Source: an uncultured Pelagibacteraceae bacterium (GTDB lineage Bacteria > Pseudomonadota > Alphaproteobacteria > Pelagibacterales > Pelagibacteraceae). From it: a DNA stretch of 41,990 nt. The stretch lies in the NCBI GenBank assembly GCA_902624635.1, contig CACNYD010000006.1, forward strand, positions 1-41,990. Direction: 5' to 3'. This document shows, one piece after another, positions 27,538-37,110 of this stretch (positions within the stretch are counted from its first letter, which is position 1; the number at the start of each line of letters is the position of its first letter). The notes under the pieces were generated by a model, which did no database searches, had not been told where the DNA came from, and saw only the letters and a list, made by a program, of their open reading frames with translations. The position numbers and the translations under genes are program-made.

Positions 27538-27905
27538 TGATACAAGTTCAAACCGAATTACAAGTTGCAGATAATACTGGAGCCAAAAAAATAGAGTGTA
27601 TAAAAGTTTTAGGTGGATCCAAAAGGAGATATGCCAGCATTGGTGACACGATAGTTATTGCTGTAAAAGAGGCAATTCCAAAAGGTAAAGTTAAAAAGGG
27701 TTCAGTCCACAAAGCAGTTGTAGTGAGAGTTAAGAAAGGGATACATAGAGATGATGGATCAAAGGTAAAATTTGATAATAACGCAGCAGTTTTAGTTGAT
27801 GATAAAGGTGAACCAGTAGGAACAAGAATTTTTGGTCCAGTTACAAGAGAATTAAGAACTAGAGGTCAAATGAAAATTATTTCTCTAGCACCTGAGGTAC
27901 TATAA
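27537..27905 (+). CDS. rplN: 50S ribosomal protein L14
   Basis: L14, 122 residues, at the subunit interface. It starts [20 protein letters not shown] and has [13 protein letters not shown] near the end. Normal length; overlaps rplX by one base. Confidence 0.97.
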   Translation: MIQVQTELQVADNTGAKKIECIKVLGGSKRRYASIGDTIVIAVKEAIPKGKVKKGSVHKAVVVRVKKGIHRDDGSKVKFDNNAAVLVDDKGEPVGTRIFGPVTRELRTRGQMKIISLAPEVL

Positions 27906-28153
27906 TGATTAAAAAAGGTCTAAAGGTAAAAATTTTAGCAGGTAAAGATAAGGCCAAAGAAGGCGAAGTAATTGAAATAGATAGGTCAAAAAATAGAGCG
28001 AAAGTTAAAGATTTAAATATGATTAAAAAACATGTGAAGACAACAAAAGAAAAAAAGGGTGGTATATTTTCAAAAGAGAATTTTATCCATATCTCTAATC
28101 TCAAATTAGTAAATGAGCAAAAAAAAACTAAGAAAACAGAGGTTAAAAAATGA
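27905..28153 (+). CDS. rplX: 50S ribosomal protein L24 (short form)
   Basis: L24, 82 residues, an early 50S assembly initiator. The KOW motif ([20 protein letters not shown]) and the MIKKHVKTT and [17 protein letters not shown] segments are present. After that the usual last third (the segment equivalent to DRVGFRFEDGKKVRF of E. coli L24, 104 residues) is replaced by a short lysine-rich tail. No frame-shifted remainder is visible before rplE, which overlaps by 4 bases. Confidence 0.92.
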   Translation: MIKKGLKVKILAGKDKAKEGEVIEIDRSKNRAKVKDLNMIKKHVKTTKEKKGGIFSKENFIHISNLKLVNEQKKTKKTEVKK

Positions 28154-28707
28154 TGACACCAAGACTAAAGGAACTTTATTTAAAAGAAATACAACCAGCT
28201 TTAAAAACAGAGTTTGGATTTAAAAATCTTAATATGGGTCCTAAAATTGAAAAAATTATTTTAAATATGGGGTTAGGTTTGGATGGAAATGACTCTAAAA
28301 TTTTAAAATCATGTGAAGAGGATCTTGCCAAAATTGCAGGTCAAAAACCAGTCACAACAAAATTCAAAAAATCTGTAGCTAATTTTAAGACAAGAAAAGG
28401 CTCTAACGCGGGGTTGAAAGTAACTTTAAGAAAAAATAGAATGTATGAGTTCCTTGATAGATTAGTAAATATTGCGTTACCAAGAATAAAAGATTTTAGA
28501 GGTTTATCACCAAACGGATTTGATAAATTTGGAAACTATACTTTTGGAGTTAAAGAACATATTATATTTCCTGAAGTTAGCTTTGATAGAGCTGATAAAG
28601 TAAGAGGACTAGATATTATAATAGTTATATCGTCCCAAGATAAAGACCATAGTTTTGCACTTTTACAAAAGATGAATTTTCCATTTATAAAAAAAGGAGA
28701 TAATTAG
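28150..28707 (+). CDS. rplE: 50S ribosomal protein L5
   Basis: L5, 185 residues, binds 5S rRNA. The motifs [31 protein letters not shown] and [17 protein letters not shown] are typical. Two overlapping ATGs (28150, 28153) are possible starts; the first overlaps the rplX stop. Confidence 0.97.
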   Translation: MMTPRLKELYLKEIQPALKTEFGFKNLNMGPKIEKIILNMGLGLDGNDSKILKSCEEDLAKIAGQKPVTTKFKKSVANFKTRKGSNAGLKVTLRKNRMYEFLDRLVNIALPRIKDFRGLSPNGFDKFGNYTFGVKEHIIFPEVSFDRADKVRGLDIIIVISSQDKDHSFALLQKMNFPFIKKGDN

Positions 28708-28708
28708 T

Positions 28709-29014
28709 ATGGCTAAATTAAGTTCAATAAACAAGAATAATAGAAGAATAAAGCTTTCAGACAAATTTTTCAACAAGAGGGCTAATTTAAAGAAAATTAT
28801 TATGGATAAGAAACTACCTTTGGAAGAAAGATTCAAAGCACAGCAAAAGCTTTCTAAATTACCAAGAAATTCTGCAAAAATCAGAGTGATGAATAGATGT
28901 CAAATTACTGGCAGACCACATGGAGTTTACAGAAAATTAAAAATTTCCAGAATTGCGCTAAGACAACTTGGTTTACAAGGGAAGATACCAGGTATGATAA
29001 AATCAAGTTGGTAG
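28709..29014 (+). CDS. rpsN: 30S ribosomal protein S14 (zinc-free form)
   Basis: S14, 101 residues, in the 30S head. It is the long type without the CxxC zinc motifs; its only cysteine is in NRCQITGRPHGVYRK. The C-terminus RIALRQLGLQGKIPG is conserved. This form is typical of Proteobacteria. Confidence 0.96.
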   Translation: MAKLSSINKNNRRIKLSDKFFNKRANLKKIIMDKKLPLEERFKAQQKLSKLPRNSAKIRVMNRCQITGRPHGVYRKLKISRIALRQLGLQGKIPGMIKSSW

Positions 29015-29026
29015 AAAGGATTAATT

Positions 29027-29422
29027 ATGAGTTTAAGTGACCCAATAGGAGATATGATCGCAAGAGTAAAGAATGCTCAAGCGAGAAAGCATAAAAAAGT
29101 TGAATTACCATCCTCTAAATTTAAGAGCAAGATAGCAGACATTCTTAAGAATGAAGGATTTATTAAAGATTTTAAAGTTTCTATTGAGGAGAATAAAAAT
29201 ATTTTATCATTAGAATTAAAATACCATTCAGGTAATCCTGTAATAAATAATTTTGAGAGAGTCTCAAAGCCAGGTAGAAGAATTTTTTCAAGCGCGGATA
29301 GTTTGCCAAAAATAAACAATGGTTTAGGAATTGCAATATTGTCAACACCAAAAGGAGTAATGACTGATATTGATGCTAGAAAACAAAAAGTTGGTGGAGA
29401 AATAGTTTGTAAGGTTTTTTAA
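29027..29422 (+). CDS. rpsH: 30S ribosomal protein S8
   Basis: S8, 131 residues, binds 16S helix 21. It starts LSDPIGDMIARVKNAQ and ends with ILSTPKGVMTDIDARKQKVGG. A purine-rich AGAAAGGA stands just before the ATG. In E. coli S8 represses the spc operon through rplE; not modelled here. Confidence 0.96.
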   Translation: MSLSDPIGDMIARVKNAQARKHKKVELPSSKFKSKIADILKNEGFIKDFKVSIEENKNILSLELKYHSGNPVINNFERVSKPGRRIFSSADSLPKINNGLGIAILSTPKGVMTDIDARKQKVGGEIVCKVF

Positions 29423-29423
29423 T

Positions 29424-29963
29424 ATGTCAAAAATAGGAAAAATAAATATAACGATACCAGAAAAAGTTAAAGTAGCTATTGCTGGAAATATTCTTAATAT
29501 AGAGGGTCCTCTTGGTAAAAAATCTTTGAATATAGATTTAGAAATATTTAATCTTGACATTAAAGATGGTAAAGAAATATCTATAAAACCAAAAAAAATC
29601 GATCAAAATACTAAAAGATTATGGGGTATGAACAGAAGCTTGATTAACAACGCTGTCATTGGATCAATTAAAGGATATGATAAAATCCTAGAACTAGTAG
29701 GAGTTGGTTATAGAGCTTCAATTAAAGGTAATCAGTTAAATTTGCAGCTAGGTTACAGCCATGATATAAATTTTGACATACCAGAGGGTATTAAGATTGT
29801 AGTAGAAAAACAAACTACATTAAAAATTTCAGGTTTTGATAAACAATTAGTAGGTTCAATAGCTTCAAAAATAAAGACACTAAGAAAAATTGAACCATAC
29901 AAGGGAAAAGGTATTAGAGAAAAAGGCCAATATATTTTGAAAAAAGAGGGAAAGAAGAAATAA
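29424..29963 (+). CDS. rplF: 50S ribosomal protein L6
   Basis: L6, 179 residues, near the sarcin-ricin loop. It is a duplicated-domain protein with [20 protein letters not shown] and the C-terminal signature [20 protein letters not shown]. It overlaps rplR by one base. Confidence 0.96.
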   Translation: MSKIGKINITIPEKVKVAIAGNILNIEGPLGKKSLNIDLEIFNLDIKDGKEISIKPKKIDQNTKRLWGMNRSLINNAVIGSIKGYDKILELVGVGYRASIKGNQLNLQLGYSHDINFDIPEGIKIVVEKQTTLKISGFDKQLVGSIASKIKTLRKIEPYKGKGIREKGQYILKKEGKKK

Positions 29964-30319
29964 TGAGATTGAACACCAGCACAAGAAAAAAATTCAGAGT
30001 TACAAACAAACTTAAAAAAGTTGCTAAGCCTGGTAGATTTAGACTTAGTATATTTCGATCATCCAAAAATATATCAGCTCAAATTATAGATGATAGTAAA
30101 AATATTACTTTATTGTCTGCTTCTTCAATTGAGAAAGATATTAAAGAAATGAAAACAAAAAATAAATCTGAACTTTCTAAAATAGTAGCAGAAAAATTAG
30201 CAAAAAAAGCTCAGGAAAAAAAAATAAACAAAATATTTTTTGACAGGGGAATTTATAAATATCACGGAAGAATAAAGATTTTTGCTGATACATTAAGAGA
30301 AAACGGGATGGAATTTTAA
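29963..30319 (+). CDS. rplR: 50S ribosomal protein L18
   Basis: L18, 118 residues, binds 5S rRNA with L5. Motifs include [20 protein letters not shown] and [20 protein letters not shown]. Two bases separate it from rpsE. Confidence 0.96.
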   Translation: MRLNTSTRKKFRVTNKLKKVAKPGRFRLSIFRSSKNISAQIIDDSKNITLLSASSIEKDIKEMKTKNKSELSKIVAEKLAKKAQEKKINKIFFDRGIYKYHGRIKIFADTLRENGMEF

Positions 30320-30321
30320 GT

Positions 30322-30837
30322 ATGGAAAACTTTAAAGAAAAAAAAACTGACGATATTTTAGAGAAGCTAGTCCACATTAATAGAATTACTAAGGTTGTAA
30401 AAGGTGGAAGAAGATTCGGTTTTTCTGCTCTAGTCGTGGTCGGAAATCAAGCTGGTAAAATTGGCATTGCTCACGCTAAAGCCAAGCAAGTTCCTGATGC
30501 AATTAAAAAGGCAAATGAAATAGCTAGAAGAAAACTTATTCATATTCCCCTAAGAGAAGGTAGAACTATACATCATGATGTAAAAGCAAAAGATGGCTCA
30601 GGCAGAATAATACTAAGATCAGCGTCAAAAGGAACTGGTATAATTGCGGGTGGTCCAGTAAGAGCAGTTTGTGAAGTTTTAGGATTAAAAGATATAGTAG
30701 CTAAATCAATGGGTACTTCTAATGCTCACAATGTTATAAGAGCTACAATCAAGGCTTTAAAGAAACAAAATTCACCAAAACAAATTTCATCAATCAGAAA
30801 TAAAAAAATTTCAGAAATAATTGAAAAAAGAGGATAA
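30322..30837 (+). CDS. rpsE: 30S ribosomal protein S5
   Basis: S5, 171 residues, acts in decoding accuracy and mRNA unwinding. The double-strand RNA-binding motif is VKGGRRFGFSALVVVGNQAG. The C-terminal domain has SKGTGIIAGGPVRAVCE. The stop shares its last base with the rplO start, leaving no place for the L30 gene that usually follows. Confidence 0.97.
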   Translation: MENFKEKKTDDILEKLVHINRITKVVKGGRRFGFSALVVVGNQAGKIGIAHAKAKQVPDAIKKANEIARRKLIHIPLREGRTIHHDVKAKDGSGRIILRSASKGTGIIAGGPVRAVCEVLGLKDIVAKSMGTSNAHNVIRATIKALKKQNSPKQISSIRNKKISEIIEKRG

Positions 30838-31289
30838 TGATAAAATTAAATAATAGACCCAAATTAAATAAACTTAAAATTAGAGTAGGTAGAGGGATTG
30901 GTTCTGGAAAAGGAAAAACTTCTGGTAGAGGTGTAAAGGGTCAAAAGTCTAGGTCTGGTGTTGCAATCAAAAGTTTTGAAGGAGGACAAATGCCCTTGTA
31001 TAGACGTTTACCTAAGCGTGGTTTTAATTCTATTCAAAAAGATAATATAGCTATTTTAAATTTAGATAAAATACAATCTTTCATTAATAAAAAAACAATT
31101 AATACTAATGATATATTAAATTCATCATCATTAAAAAAGTTAAAGCTGATAAATAAAAATTCTAAAAAACTTAAGATTTTAGGCACTGGTGAAATTAAAG
31201 ATAAGATTAATATCGAAGCTGATTTAGCCTCTAAATCTGCATTAGAAAAGCTGGAGAAAATAGGCGGATCTATACAACTTAAAAAATAA
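30837..31289 (+). CDS. rplO: 50S ribosomal protein L15
   Basis: L15, 150 residues. The glycine-rich basic N-terminus has GRGIGSGKGKTSGRGVKGQK and then GGQMPLYRRLPKRGF. The C-terminal domain is lysine-rich. It lies 12 bases before secY. Confidence 0.96.
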   Translation: MIKLNNRPKLNKLKIRVGRGIGSGKGKTSGRGVKGQKSRSGVAIKSFEGGQMPLYRRLPKRGFNSIQKDNIAILNLDKIQSFINKKTINTNDILNSSSLKKLKLINKNSKKLKILGTGEIKDKINIEADLASKSALEKLEKIGGSIQLKK

Positions 31290-31301
31290 TATCTTAAGAT
31301 A

Positions 31302-32582
31302 ATGAGCTCTTCATCTTCTAGTATTGATTTAAGAAACAGAATAATTTTTACAATTGCTATATTGGCTATTTACAGATTTGGTACGTTTGTTCCTTTACCT
31401 GGTATTGATCCAGAACAATTAAAAATTTTGATGGAGGGTAATCAAAAAGGTTTACTTGGGATGTTTAACGTATTTGCTGGCGGTGCTGTAAGTAGAATGG
31501 CTATTTTTGCATTAGGAATAATGCCATATATTTCATCTTCGATTATTGTTCAATTATTAACCGGAGTATCTGATTATTTTAAGAATCTTAAAGCACAAGG
31601 TGAAACCGGCAGAGCCAAGATTACTCAAATTACAAGATATGGGACAGTTTTATTGGCAACTGTTCAAGGTTATGGTCTGTCTGTCGGTTTGGAGTCTTCA
31701 GCTAATTTAGTTATCAACCCAGGAATATTTTTCAAGATATCAACAGTTACAACTATTGTAGGTGGTACGATATTTTTAATGTGGTTAGGAGAACAGATTA
31801 CACAAAGGGGAATAGGAAATGGAATATCATTAATCATTTTTGCGGGCATTGTAGCAGAAATTCCCAGAGCCTTAGTTACAACATTTGAATTAGGTAGAAC
31901 TGGAGCAATTTCAACTCTGATGATAATCGCAATTTTTATTTTATTAATTTTAACTATTTTATTTATTGTTTTTATGGAAAGAGCCTTAAGAAAAATTTTA
32001 ATAAATTATCCTAAAAGACAGATGGGCAATAAAATGTATGGAGGAGAATCATCTCATTTACCTTTAAAGATTAATCAGGCTGGAGTTATACCAGCTATTT
32101 TTGCATCAGCTTTACTTTTATTACCAGTGACGTTTTCAAATTTTGATGTTTCTGATAATGAAACTTTTTTAAATTTAAGTTCATATTTTACACAAGGACA
32201 ACCTCTTTACATGCTGCTTTATGCATCAGGAATTATTTTTTTTACTTTTTTTTATACATCAATTACCTTTAATCCGACAGAGACGGCTGATAATTTGAGA
32301 AAATATGGTGGTTTTGTTCCTGGAATAAGACCAGGTGAGAGCACTGCGCTTTATATTGAAAATATTTTAACAAAATTAACTACCATTGGAGCATTATACC
32401 TTACTTTAGTTTGTTTGATGCCAGAGTTTTTGATTGCTAATTATCCAATACCATTTTATTTGGGTGGAACTTCAATATTGATTGTTGTAGTTGTTGCAAT
32501 TGATACAGTAACACAAATTCAAACACGACTTATGAGCTCACAATATGAGCAATTAATTAAAAAAACTAAATTTGGTAGGTAG
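31302..32582 (+). CDS. secY: Protein translocase subunit SecY
   Basis: SecY, 426 residues, the channel of the inner-membrane Sec translocon. Ten hydrophobic segments can be counted. Conserved parts are RFGTFVPLPGIDP before the plug, GEQITQRGIGNGISLIIFAG (TM4-5) and GFVPGIRPGESTA in the large cytosolic loop. The serine-rich N-terminus is short. It ends 10 bases before the adk start, with no rpmJ after it. Confidence 0.97.
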   Translation: MSSSSSSIDLRNRIIFTIAILAIYRFGTFVPLPGIDPEQLKILMEGNQKGLLGMFNVFAGGAVSRMAIFALGIMPYISSSIIVQLLTGVSDYFKNLKAQGETGRAKITQITRYGTVLLATVQGYGLSVGLESSANLVINPGIFFKISTVTTIVGGTIFLMWLGEQITQRGIGNGISLIIFAGIVAEIPRALVTTFELGRTGAISTLMIIAIFILLILTILFIVFMERALRKILINYPKRQMGNKMYGGESSHLPLKINQAGVIPAIFASALLLLPVTFSNFDVSDNETFLNLSSYFTQGQPLYMLLYASGIIFFTFFYTSITFNPTETADNLRKYGGFVPGIRPGESTALYIENILTKLTTIGALYLTLVCLMPEFLIANYPIPFYLGGTSILIVVVVAIDTVTQIQTRLMSSQYEQLIKKTKFGR

Positions 32583-32592
32583 ATTAATAAAA

Positions 32593-33156
32593 GTGAATGT
32601 AATTTTGTTTGGACCCCCAGGAGCTGGTAAAGGCACACAAGCTAAACACCTGGTTAGACAATTAAATAATTTTCAAATCTCTACAGGTGATATGTTAAGA
32701 AATGAAATCCAAAACAACACTGAAATAGGAAAAAAGATAGTTGAAGATATGAGTGATGGTAGATTTGTCAGCGATCAAATAGTTAATTCATTAATTGAAA
32801 AAGTAATTTTTGATCCTGGTATGAAAAATAAATTAATATTCGATGGGTATCCAAGATCATTAATTCAAGCTAAAAATTTAGAAAAATTATTAAATAAAAC
32901 AAATCAAAAAATAGATGCTGTGTTTTTTTTAAATGTAAATAAGGAAACAATAATTAAAAGAATTGAACAAAGAAAAACTATAGAAAATAGATCTGATGAT
33001 GATCTAAATACTTTTGTGAAAAGGTATGACAAATACATGAAAACCACTAAACCGGTTCTGGACTTCTATTCTAAAAATTCAAATTTTTATGAATTAGATG
33101 GAGGTTCTAAAATTGAGGAAATAACTGCTAAAATCAACACTTTTCTCAATGTTTAA
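32593..33156 (+). CDS. adk: Adenylate kinase
   Basis: Adk, 187 residues, converts ATP and AMP to two ADP. The P-loop GPPGAGKGTQ is at 7-16, with the AMP site ISTGDMLRNE and FDGYPRS. It has the short LID type (RKTIENRSDDD) without a zinc site. The start is taken as GTG at 32593, which gives the usual MNVILFGPPG; a TTG at 32572 would overlap secY. The secY-adk pairing is common in bacteria. Confidence 0.95.
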   Translation: MNVILFGPPGAGKGTQAKHLVRQLNNFQISTGDMLRNEIQNNTEIGKKIVEDMSDGRFVSDQIVNSLIEKVIFDPGMKNKLIFDGYPRSLIQAKNLEKLLNKTNQKIDAVFFLNVNKETIIKRIEQRKTIENRSDDDLNTFVKRYDKYMKTTKPVLDFYSKNSNFYELDGGSKIEEITAKINTFLNV

Positions 33157-33160
33157 CCCG

Positions 33161-33188
33161 TTGACTTTAAAAGATCATCTTATATAAA
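33161..33188 (+). promoter_or_regulatory. Probable promoter of the rpsM-rpsK-rpoA-rplQ unit
   Basis: TTGACT at 33161-33166 and TATAAA at 33183-33188 are separated by 16 bp, 25 bases before the rpsM ATG in a 56-base gap after adk. This is close to consensus and would give the alpha operon a start separate from the long upstream transcript. Confidence 0.6.
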
Positions 33189-33212
33189 AGGCTGAAAATT
33201 ATCACTAAATAT

Positions 33213-33596
33213 ATGGCTCGTATTGCAGGTATAAATATTCCACAGAACAAGCTTGTTCACGTAGGTCTTACCTACATATATGGTATTGGAGATAAGTTTT
33301 CTTTAAAAATCTGTTCATCGTTAAAAATTCCAAAAGAAAAAAGAGTGAATCAACTCACTGATGATGAAATCTTGAAAATAAGAGAATACATAGATCAAAA
33401 TTTTAAAGTTGAAGGAGATTTAAGAAGAGATTACTCTTTAAATATAAAGAGATTAATAGATCTAGCTTGCTACAGGGGATCGAGACATAGAAAAAAATTA
33501 CCAGTTCGAGGTCAAAGAACCAGATGTAATGCAAGGACAAGAAAAGGAAAAGCAATTGCAATTGCAGGTAAAAAATTAACTCCACTTAAGAAATAA
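33213..33596 (+). CDS. rpsM: 30S ribosomal protein S13
   Basis: S13, 127 residues, contacts the P-site tRNA and the 50S. It starts [13 protein letters not shown] and ends with [20 protein letters not shown]. It is slightly longer than usual, with a lysine-containing tail. First gene of the alpha operon segment. Confidence 0.97.
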   Translation: MARIAGINIPQNKLVHVGLTYIYGIGDKFSLKICSSLKIPKEKRVNQLTDDEILKIREYIDQNFKVEGDLRRDYSLNIKRLIDLACYRGSRHRKKLPVRGQRTRCNARTRKGKAIAIAGKKLTPLKK

Positions 33597-33598
33597 AT

Positions 33599-34048
33599 AT
33601 GGCTAAAGTTGAAAAGGTTGAAAAAAAAGACCAAAAAAGTGAAAAGAATATAAGTAAAGTTAAAAAGAGCTCTTATTCAAAAAAGAAAAAAGTAAAAAAA
33701 AATATTTTGAATGGTATTGCTTACGTACAGTCAACTTTCAATAACACTATTATTTCCATAGCAGACACTAATGGAAATATAATTTCATGGGCTTCAGCTG
33801 GACAAAAAGGTTTTAAGGGTTCTAGAAAATCTACACCATATGCAGCACAAATTGCTGCTGATGCAGCTGCCTCAAAAGCTTTAGAGTTTGGAATGAAATC
33901 GCTATCCGTTGAAGTTAAAGGTCCAGGCTCAGGCAGAGAAACAGCATTAAGAGCTCTACAGGCAAGAGGATTTAAAATTTTATCAATTAAAGACACGACA
34001 CCGATGCCACATAACGGTACTAGGCCACCAAAAAAAAGGAGAGTTTAA
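33599..34048 (+). CDS. rpsK: 30S ribosomal protein S11 with basic N-terminal extension
   Basis: S11, 149 residues, on the 30S platform. The core begins near residue 36 ([20 protein letters not shown]) and ends with [10 protein letters not shown]. The first 35 residues are an added lysine-rich, probably disordered stretch; E. coli S11 is 129 residues. The stop overlaps the rpoA start by one base. Confidence 0.96.
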   Translation: MAKVEKVEKKDQKSEKNISKVKKSSYSKKKKVKKNILNGIAYVQSTFNNTIISIADTNGNIISWASAGQKGFKGSRKSTPYAAQIAADAAASKALEFGMKSLSVEVKGPGSGRETALRALQARGFKILSIKDTTPMPHNGTRPPKKRRV

Positions 34049-35076
34049 TGGAAACTGAAAATGTAAATATTAAAAATTGGAAATCTCTAATTAAACCATC
34101 AAAAATTGATGTTCAAATGAGTGATGATTTATCCAAAGCAAAGATAGTAGCTGAGCCTTTAGAAAAAGGTTATGGTTTAACTTTGGGTAACTCTTTAAGA
34201 AGAATTTTATTGTCCTCAATTAGAGGGGCAGCAGTTACATCAATACAAATAGATGGTGTACTACACGAGTTTACTTCTATTAAAGGTGTGAGAGAGGATG
34301 TTACTGATATAGTTTTAAATGTTAAATCTTTGGCATTAAAGTCATCTTCTGAAGGTACCAAAAAACTTATTTTAGATGCTAAAGGACCCGGTGAAATTAA
34401 AGCTTCAGATATAACTCCTGTAGCTGACGTTGAAATTTTAAATCCTGAATTAGTAATTTGTAATTTAGATGAAAATACAAGTTTTCATATGGAAATGAAT
34501 GTTAATACTGGAAAAGGGTATGTTCCAGCAGAACTAAATAAACCTGAGGAACCACCTTTAGGATTGATTGCTATAGATTCTTTATATAGTCCTGTTAAAA
34601 AAGTTTCTTATTCTGTAAGTACCGCAAGAGAAGGTAAAGCTCTAGACTACGATAAACTTACAATGGAAGTCGAAACTGATGGTTCAATTTCAGCAGAGGA
34701 TGCGGTAGCGTATTCTGCAAGGATTTTTCAAGACCAACTTAAAATGTTTATTAATTTTGATGAGCCAGTAGAGGCTCCAGTAAAAGAAGTATCAACAGAA
34801 CCTGAGTTTAATAAAAATTTATTAAGAAAAGTTGATGAACTAGAATTATCTGTGCGATCAATGAATTGTTTGAAAAATGATAACATAATTTATATCGGTG
34901 ATCTTGTTCAAAAATCTGAAGGTGAAATGCTTAGAACACCAAATTTTGGAAGAAAATCACTCAATGAAATTAAAGAGGTTTTGACTGGAATGTCATTATA
35001 TTTAGGTATGGAGATACCAAATTGGCCACCAGATAATATAGCTGAAATGTCAAAAAAACTCGAGGAAGCAATATAA
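34048..35076 (+). CDS. rpoA: DNA-directed RNA polymerase subunit alpha
   Basis: RpoA, 342 residues, assembles beta and beta' and contacts activators. The N-terminal domain has [20 protein letters not shown] and [16 protein letters not shown]. The C-terminal domain (about 255-330) has [13 protein letters not shown] and [16 protein letters not shown]. Normal length and order. Confidence 0.98.
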   Translation: METENVNIKNWKSLIKPSKIDVQMSDDLSKAKIVAEPLEKGYGLTLGNSLRRILLSSIRGAAVTSIQIDGVLHEFTSIKGVREDVTDIVLNVKSLALKSSSEGTKKLILDAKGPGEIKASDITPVADVEILNPELVICNLDENTSFHMEMNVNTGKGYVPAELNKPEEPPLGLIAIDSLYSPVKKVSYSVSTAREGKALDYDKLTMEVETDGSISAEDAVAYSARIFQDQLKMFINFDEPVEAPVKEVSTEPEFNKNLLRKVDELELSVRSMNCLKNDNIIYIGDLVQKSEGEMLRTPNFGRKSLNEIKEVLTGMSLYLGMEIPNWPPDNIAEMSKKLEEAI

Positions 35077-35526
35077 ATGAGACATGGATTTGCTAATAAG
35101 AAGCTAAACAGAACATCTGAGCATAGAAAAGCATTGTTAAAAAATATGCTTAATTCTCTAATAAAATATGAGCAAATTAAAACAACATTACCAAAGGCAA
35201 AATTTTTAAAACCTCAGGCTGACAAGATTATTACATTAGGCAAGAAAGATTCTCTTCATAATACAAAAGCTTTAGTTTCTCAGTTACAAGATATTAAATC
35301 CGCAAACAAAGTTAAAAAAACATTATCAAAAAGATATGAAAAAAGATCAGGGGGTTATACACGAATAATCAAAGCTGGTTTCAGATATGGTGATAACGCA
35401 CCAATGGCAATTATTGAGTTTGTGGACAGAGATGTTGAGGCAAAAAAAGTTGATAAAAAGAAAAAATCTGTTTCAAAAGATCCTGAAAAAAAAGAAGATA
35501 AAAAACCAGTCACGGCATCAAAATAA
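35077..35526 (+). CDS. rplQ: 50S ribosomal protein L17
   Basis: L17, 149 residues. It starts [20 protein letters not shown] and has [21 protein letters not shown] Lys/Glu/Asp-rich tail of about 30 residues follows the core (E. coli L17 is 127). Last gene of the supercluster; no clear terminator hairpin follows. Confidence 0.96.
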   Translation: MRHGFANKKLNRTSEHRKALLKNMLNSLIKYEQIKTTLPKAKFLKPQADKIITLGKKDSLHNTKALVSQLQDIKSANKVKKTLSKRYEKRSGGYTRIIKAGFRYGDNAPMAIIEFVDRDVEAKKVDKKKKSVSKDPEKKEDKKPVTASK

Positions 35527-35534
35527 TATTTTTT

Positions 35535-36452
35535 ATGTTAAAAAGTTACATCGTTGATTCAACGTGTAATAATATGCGTGTTGATAGATGGATACGGAAT
35601 ACAATAGGTAAAATTCCTCAAGGATTAATTGAAAAATCTTTAAGATCAGGCAAAATTAAAGTTAACAAAAAAAAAATAAAAAGTTCCCATAAAATAAAAT
35701 CTAATGACAAAATCGATTTTTATGATTTTAAATTTGAAGAGAGAGTTATACAAAAAAAAATGAGTTATGATCCCTCTAATCAAATAATCAAAGCAAATGA
35801 GAATTTAATTATAGATAATAATGAAAATTTTGTCGTTTTAAATAAGAGTGCTGGTATCTCTGTTCAGGGTGGAACAAAATCAAAAAAAAACTTAATTGAT
35901 ATATTCAAAAAAAGTGAAATTTTTTCAGACTCAAAACCCTTCTCTGTTCACAGATTAGATAAAGATACATCTGGTGTTTTTTTAATGGCTAAAAATAGAG
36001 AAACAGCACAATTATTAACATCATTGTTTAGATTGAGAAAAGTCCACAAAACTTATCTTGCTATATGTCATGGTGAACTTGAAAAAAATTCAGGAGAATG
36101 GAATGATGATTTAGTACGTTATGATAATGGAAAAAAAATTATTGAAAAAGCAAAAACTATTTATAAAGTTATTGATAAAAATTCGAATTCTAGCCTTGTT
36201 GAAATGAAACCTATTACAGGAAGAAAACATCAATTAAGAAAACAACTTTTCAATATTGGTCACTCAATTTATGGAGATAATAAATATAAATCTTTCACCA
36301 AATCAATAGGTATTAACAAAGAATTAATGTTACATGCATTTGAAATAAAATTTATGATCAAGGATAAAAAATTTACTTATAAAGCTTTACTTCCAGATTA
36401 TTTTACAAAATTATTAAAAATAAAAAGACTTACTTATTCAAATTTGAAATAA
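35535..36452 (+). CDS. rluC: RluC/RluD-family 23S rRNA pseudouridine synthase
   Basis: A 305-residue pseudouridine synthase. An N-terminal S4 RNA-binding domain (about residues 15-65) is followed by the catalytic domain with [16 protein letters not shown]; the Asp in HRLDKDTSG is the family nucleophile. The motif [11 protein letters not shown] lies near the end. The S4 domain and the HKTYLA segment favour RluC, but RluD or another RluA-family target is possible. The 3' end overlaps the convergent lipB by 23 bases. Confidence 0.83.
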   Translation: MLKSYIVDSTCNNMRVDRWIRNTIGKIPQGLIEKSLRSGKIKVNKKKIKSSHKIKSNDKIDFYDFKFEERVIQKKMSYDPSNQIIKANENLIIDNNENFVVLNKSAGISVQGGTKSKKNLIDIFKKSEIFSDSKPFSVHRLDKDTSGVFLMAKNRETAQLLTSLFRLRKVHKTYLAICHGELEKNSGEWNDDLVRYDNGKKIIEKAKTIYKVIDKNSNSSLVEMKPITGRKHQLRKQLFNIGHSIYGDNKYKSFTKSIGINKELMLHAFEIKFMIKDKKFTYKALLPDYFTKLLKIKRLTYSNLK

Positions 36453-37050
36453 AGACTTCCACCAGTTTTTTCTCTAATTCTTTATAATCTTGATCTTTGA
36501 CTTTTTTTAGATTTGTTACTCCTCTGTCTTTAATACCACATGGAATTATTGCTTTATATTTATCTAAATTGTTATTAATGTTAATAGAAAAACCATGATA
36601 AGCTATCCATTTACTTATTCTCACTCCAATTGCAGCAACTTTTTTTGTTTGTTCTTTATCTTTATACCATATTCCAATATTTTCTTTATCTGAAAAAGTT
36701 TCTATATTAAAAAATTGTAACGTATCTATTATTGTTTTTTCTATAATTGAAATAAAATTTCTAATATCTTTTTTTCTTTTTTTTAGATCTATTACAAAAT
36801 AACAAATTAATTGACCTGGTCCATGATAAGTAATTTTACCACCTCTATTCGTCTCTAAAATCTTAATCGATTTATCTAATATATCGTTTTCATTATAGCT
36901 TGTACCCGCTGTATAAATATCTGGATGTTCTAGAGTCCAAATTAATTCATTTGATTTATTTAGATCTACATTTAACAATCTCTCTTCCATTATTTTTTTA
37001 GCATCCTCATAAATAACAGGTTTTCCAGACTTTTTAATTTCTATAGTCAT
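36430..37050 (-). CDS. lipB: Octanoyltransferase LipB
   Basis: LipB, 206 residues, moves octanoyl from acyl carrier protein to lipoyl domains of 2-oxoacid dehydrogenases and GcvH; the first step of lipoate synthesis. Motifs are [29 protein letters not shown], the catalytic Lys137 in [13 protein letters not shown], and the acyl-accepting Cys171 in [15 protein letters not shown]. Cytoplasmic. It ends inside the convergent pseudouridine synthase gene. Confidence 0.95.
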   Translation of the reverse strand: MTIEIKKSGKPVIYEDAKKIMEERLLNVDLNKSNELIWTLEHPDIYTAGTSYNENDILDKSIKILETNRGGKITYHGPGQLICYFVIDLKKRKKDIRNFISIIEKTIIDTLQFFNIETFSDKENIGIWYKDKEQTKKVAAIGVRISKWIAYHGFSININNNLDKYKAIIPCGIKDRGVTNLKKVKDQDYKELEKKLVEVFISNLNK

Positions 37051-37110
37051 TTAAAAATTGTAATCTTTTGATTATGTATTAAAAGATCGACCTAAATAAT
37101 AGGAAAATTT

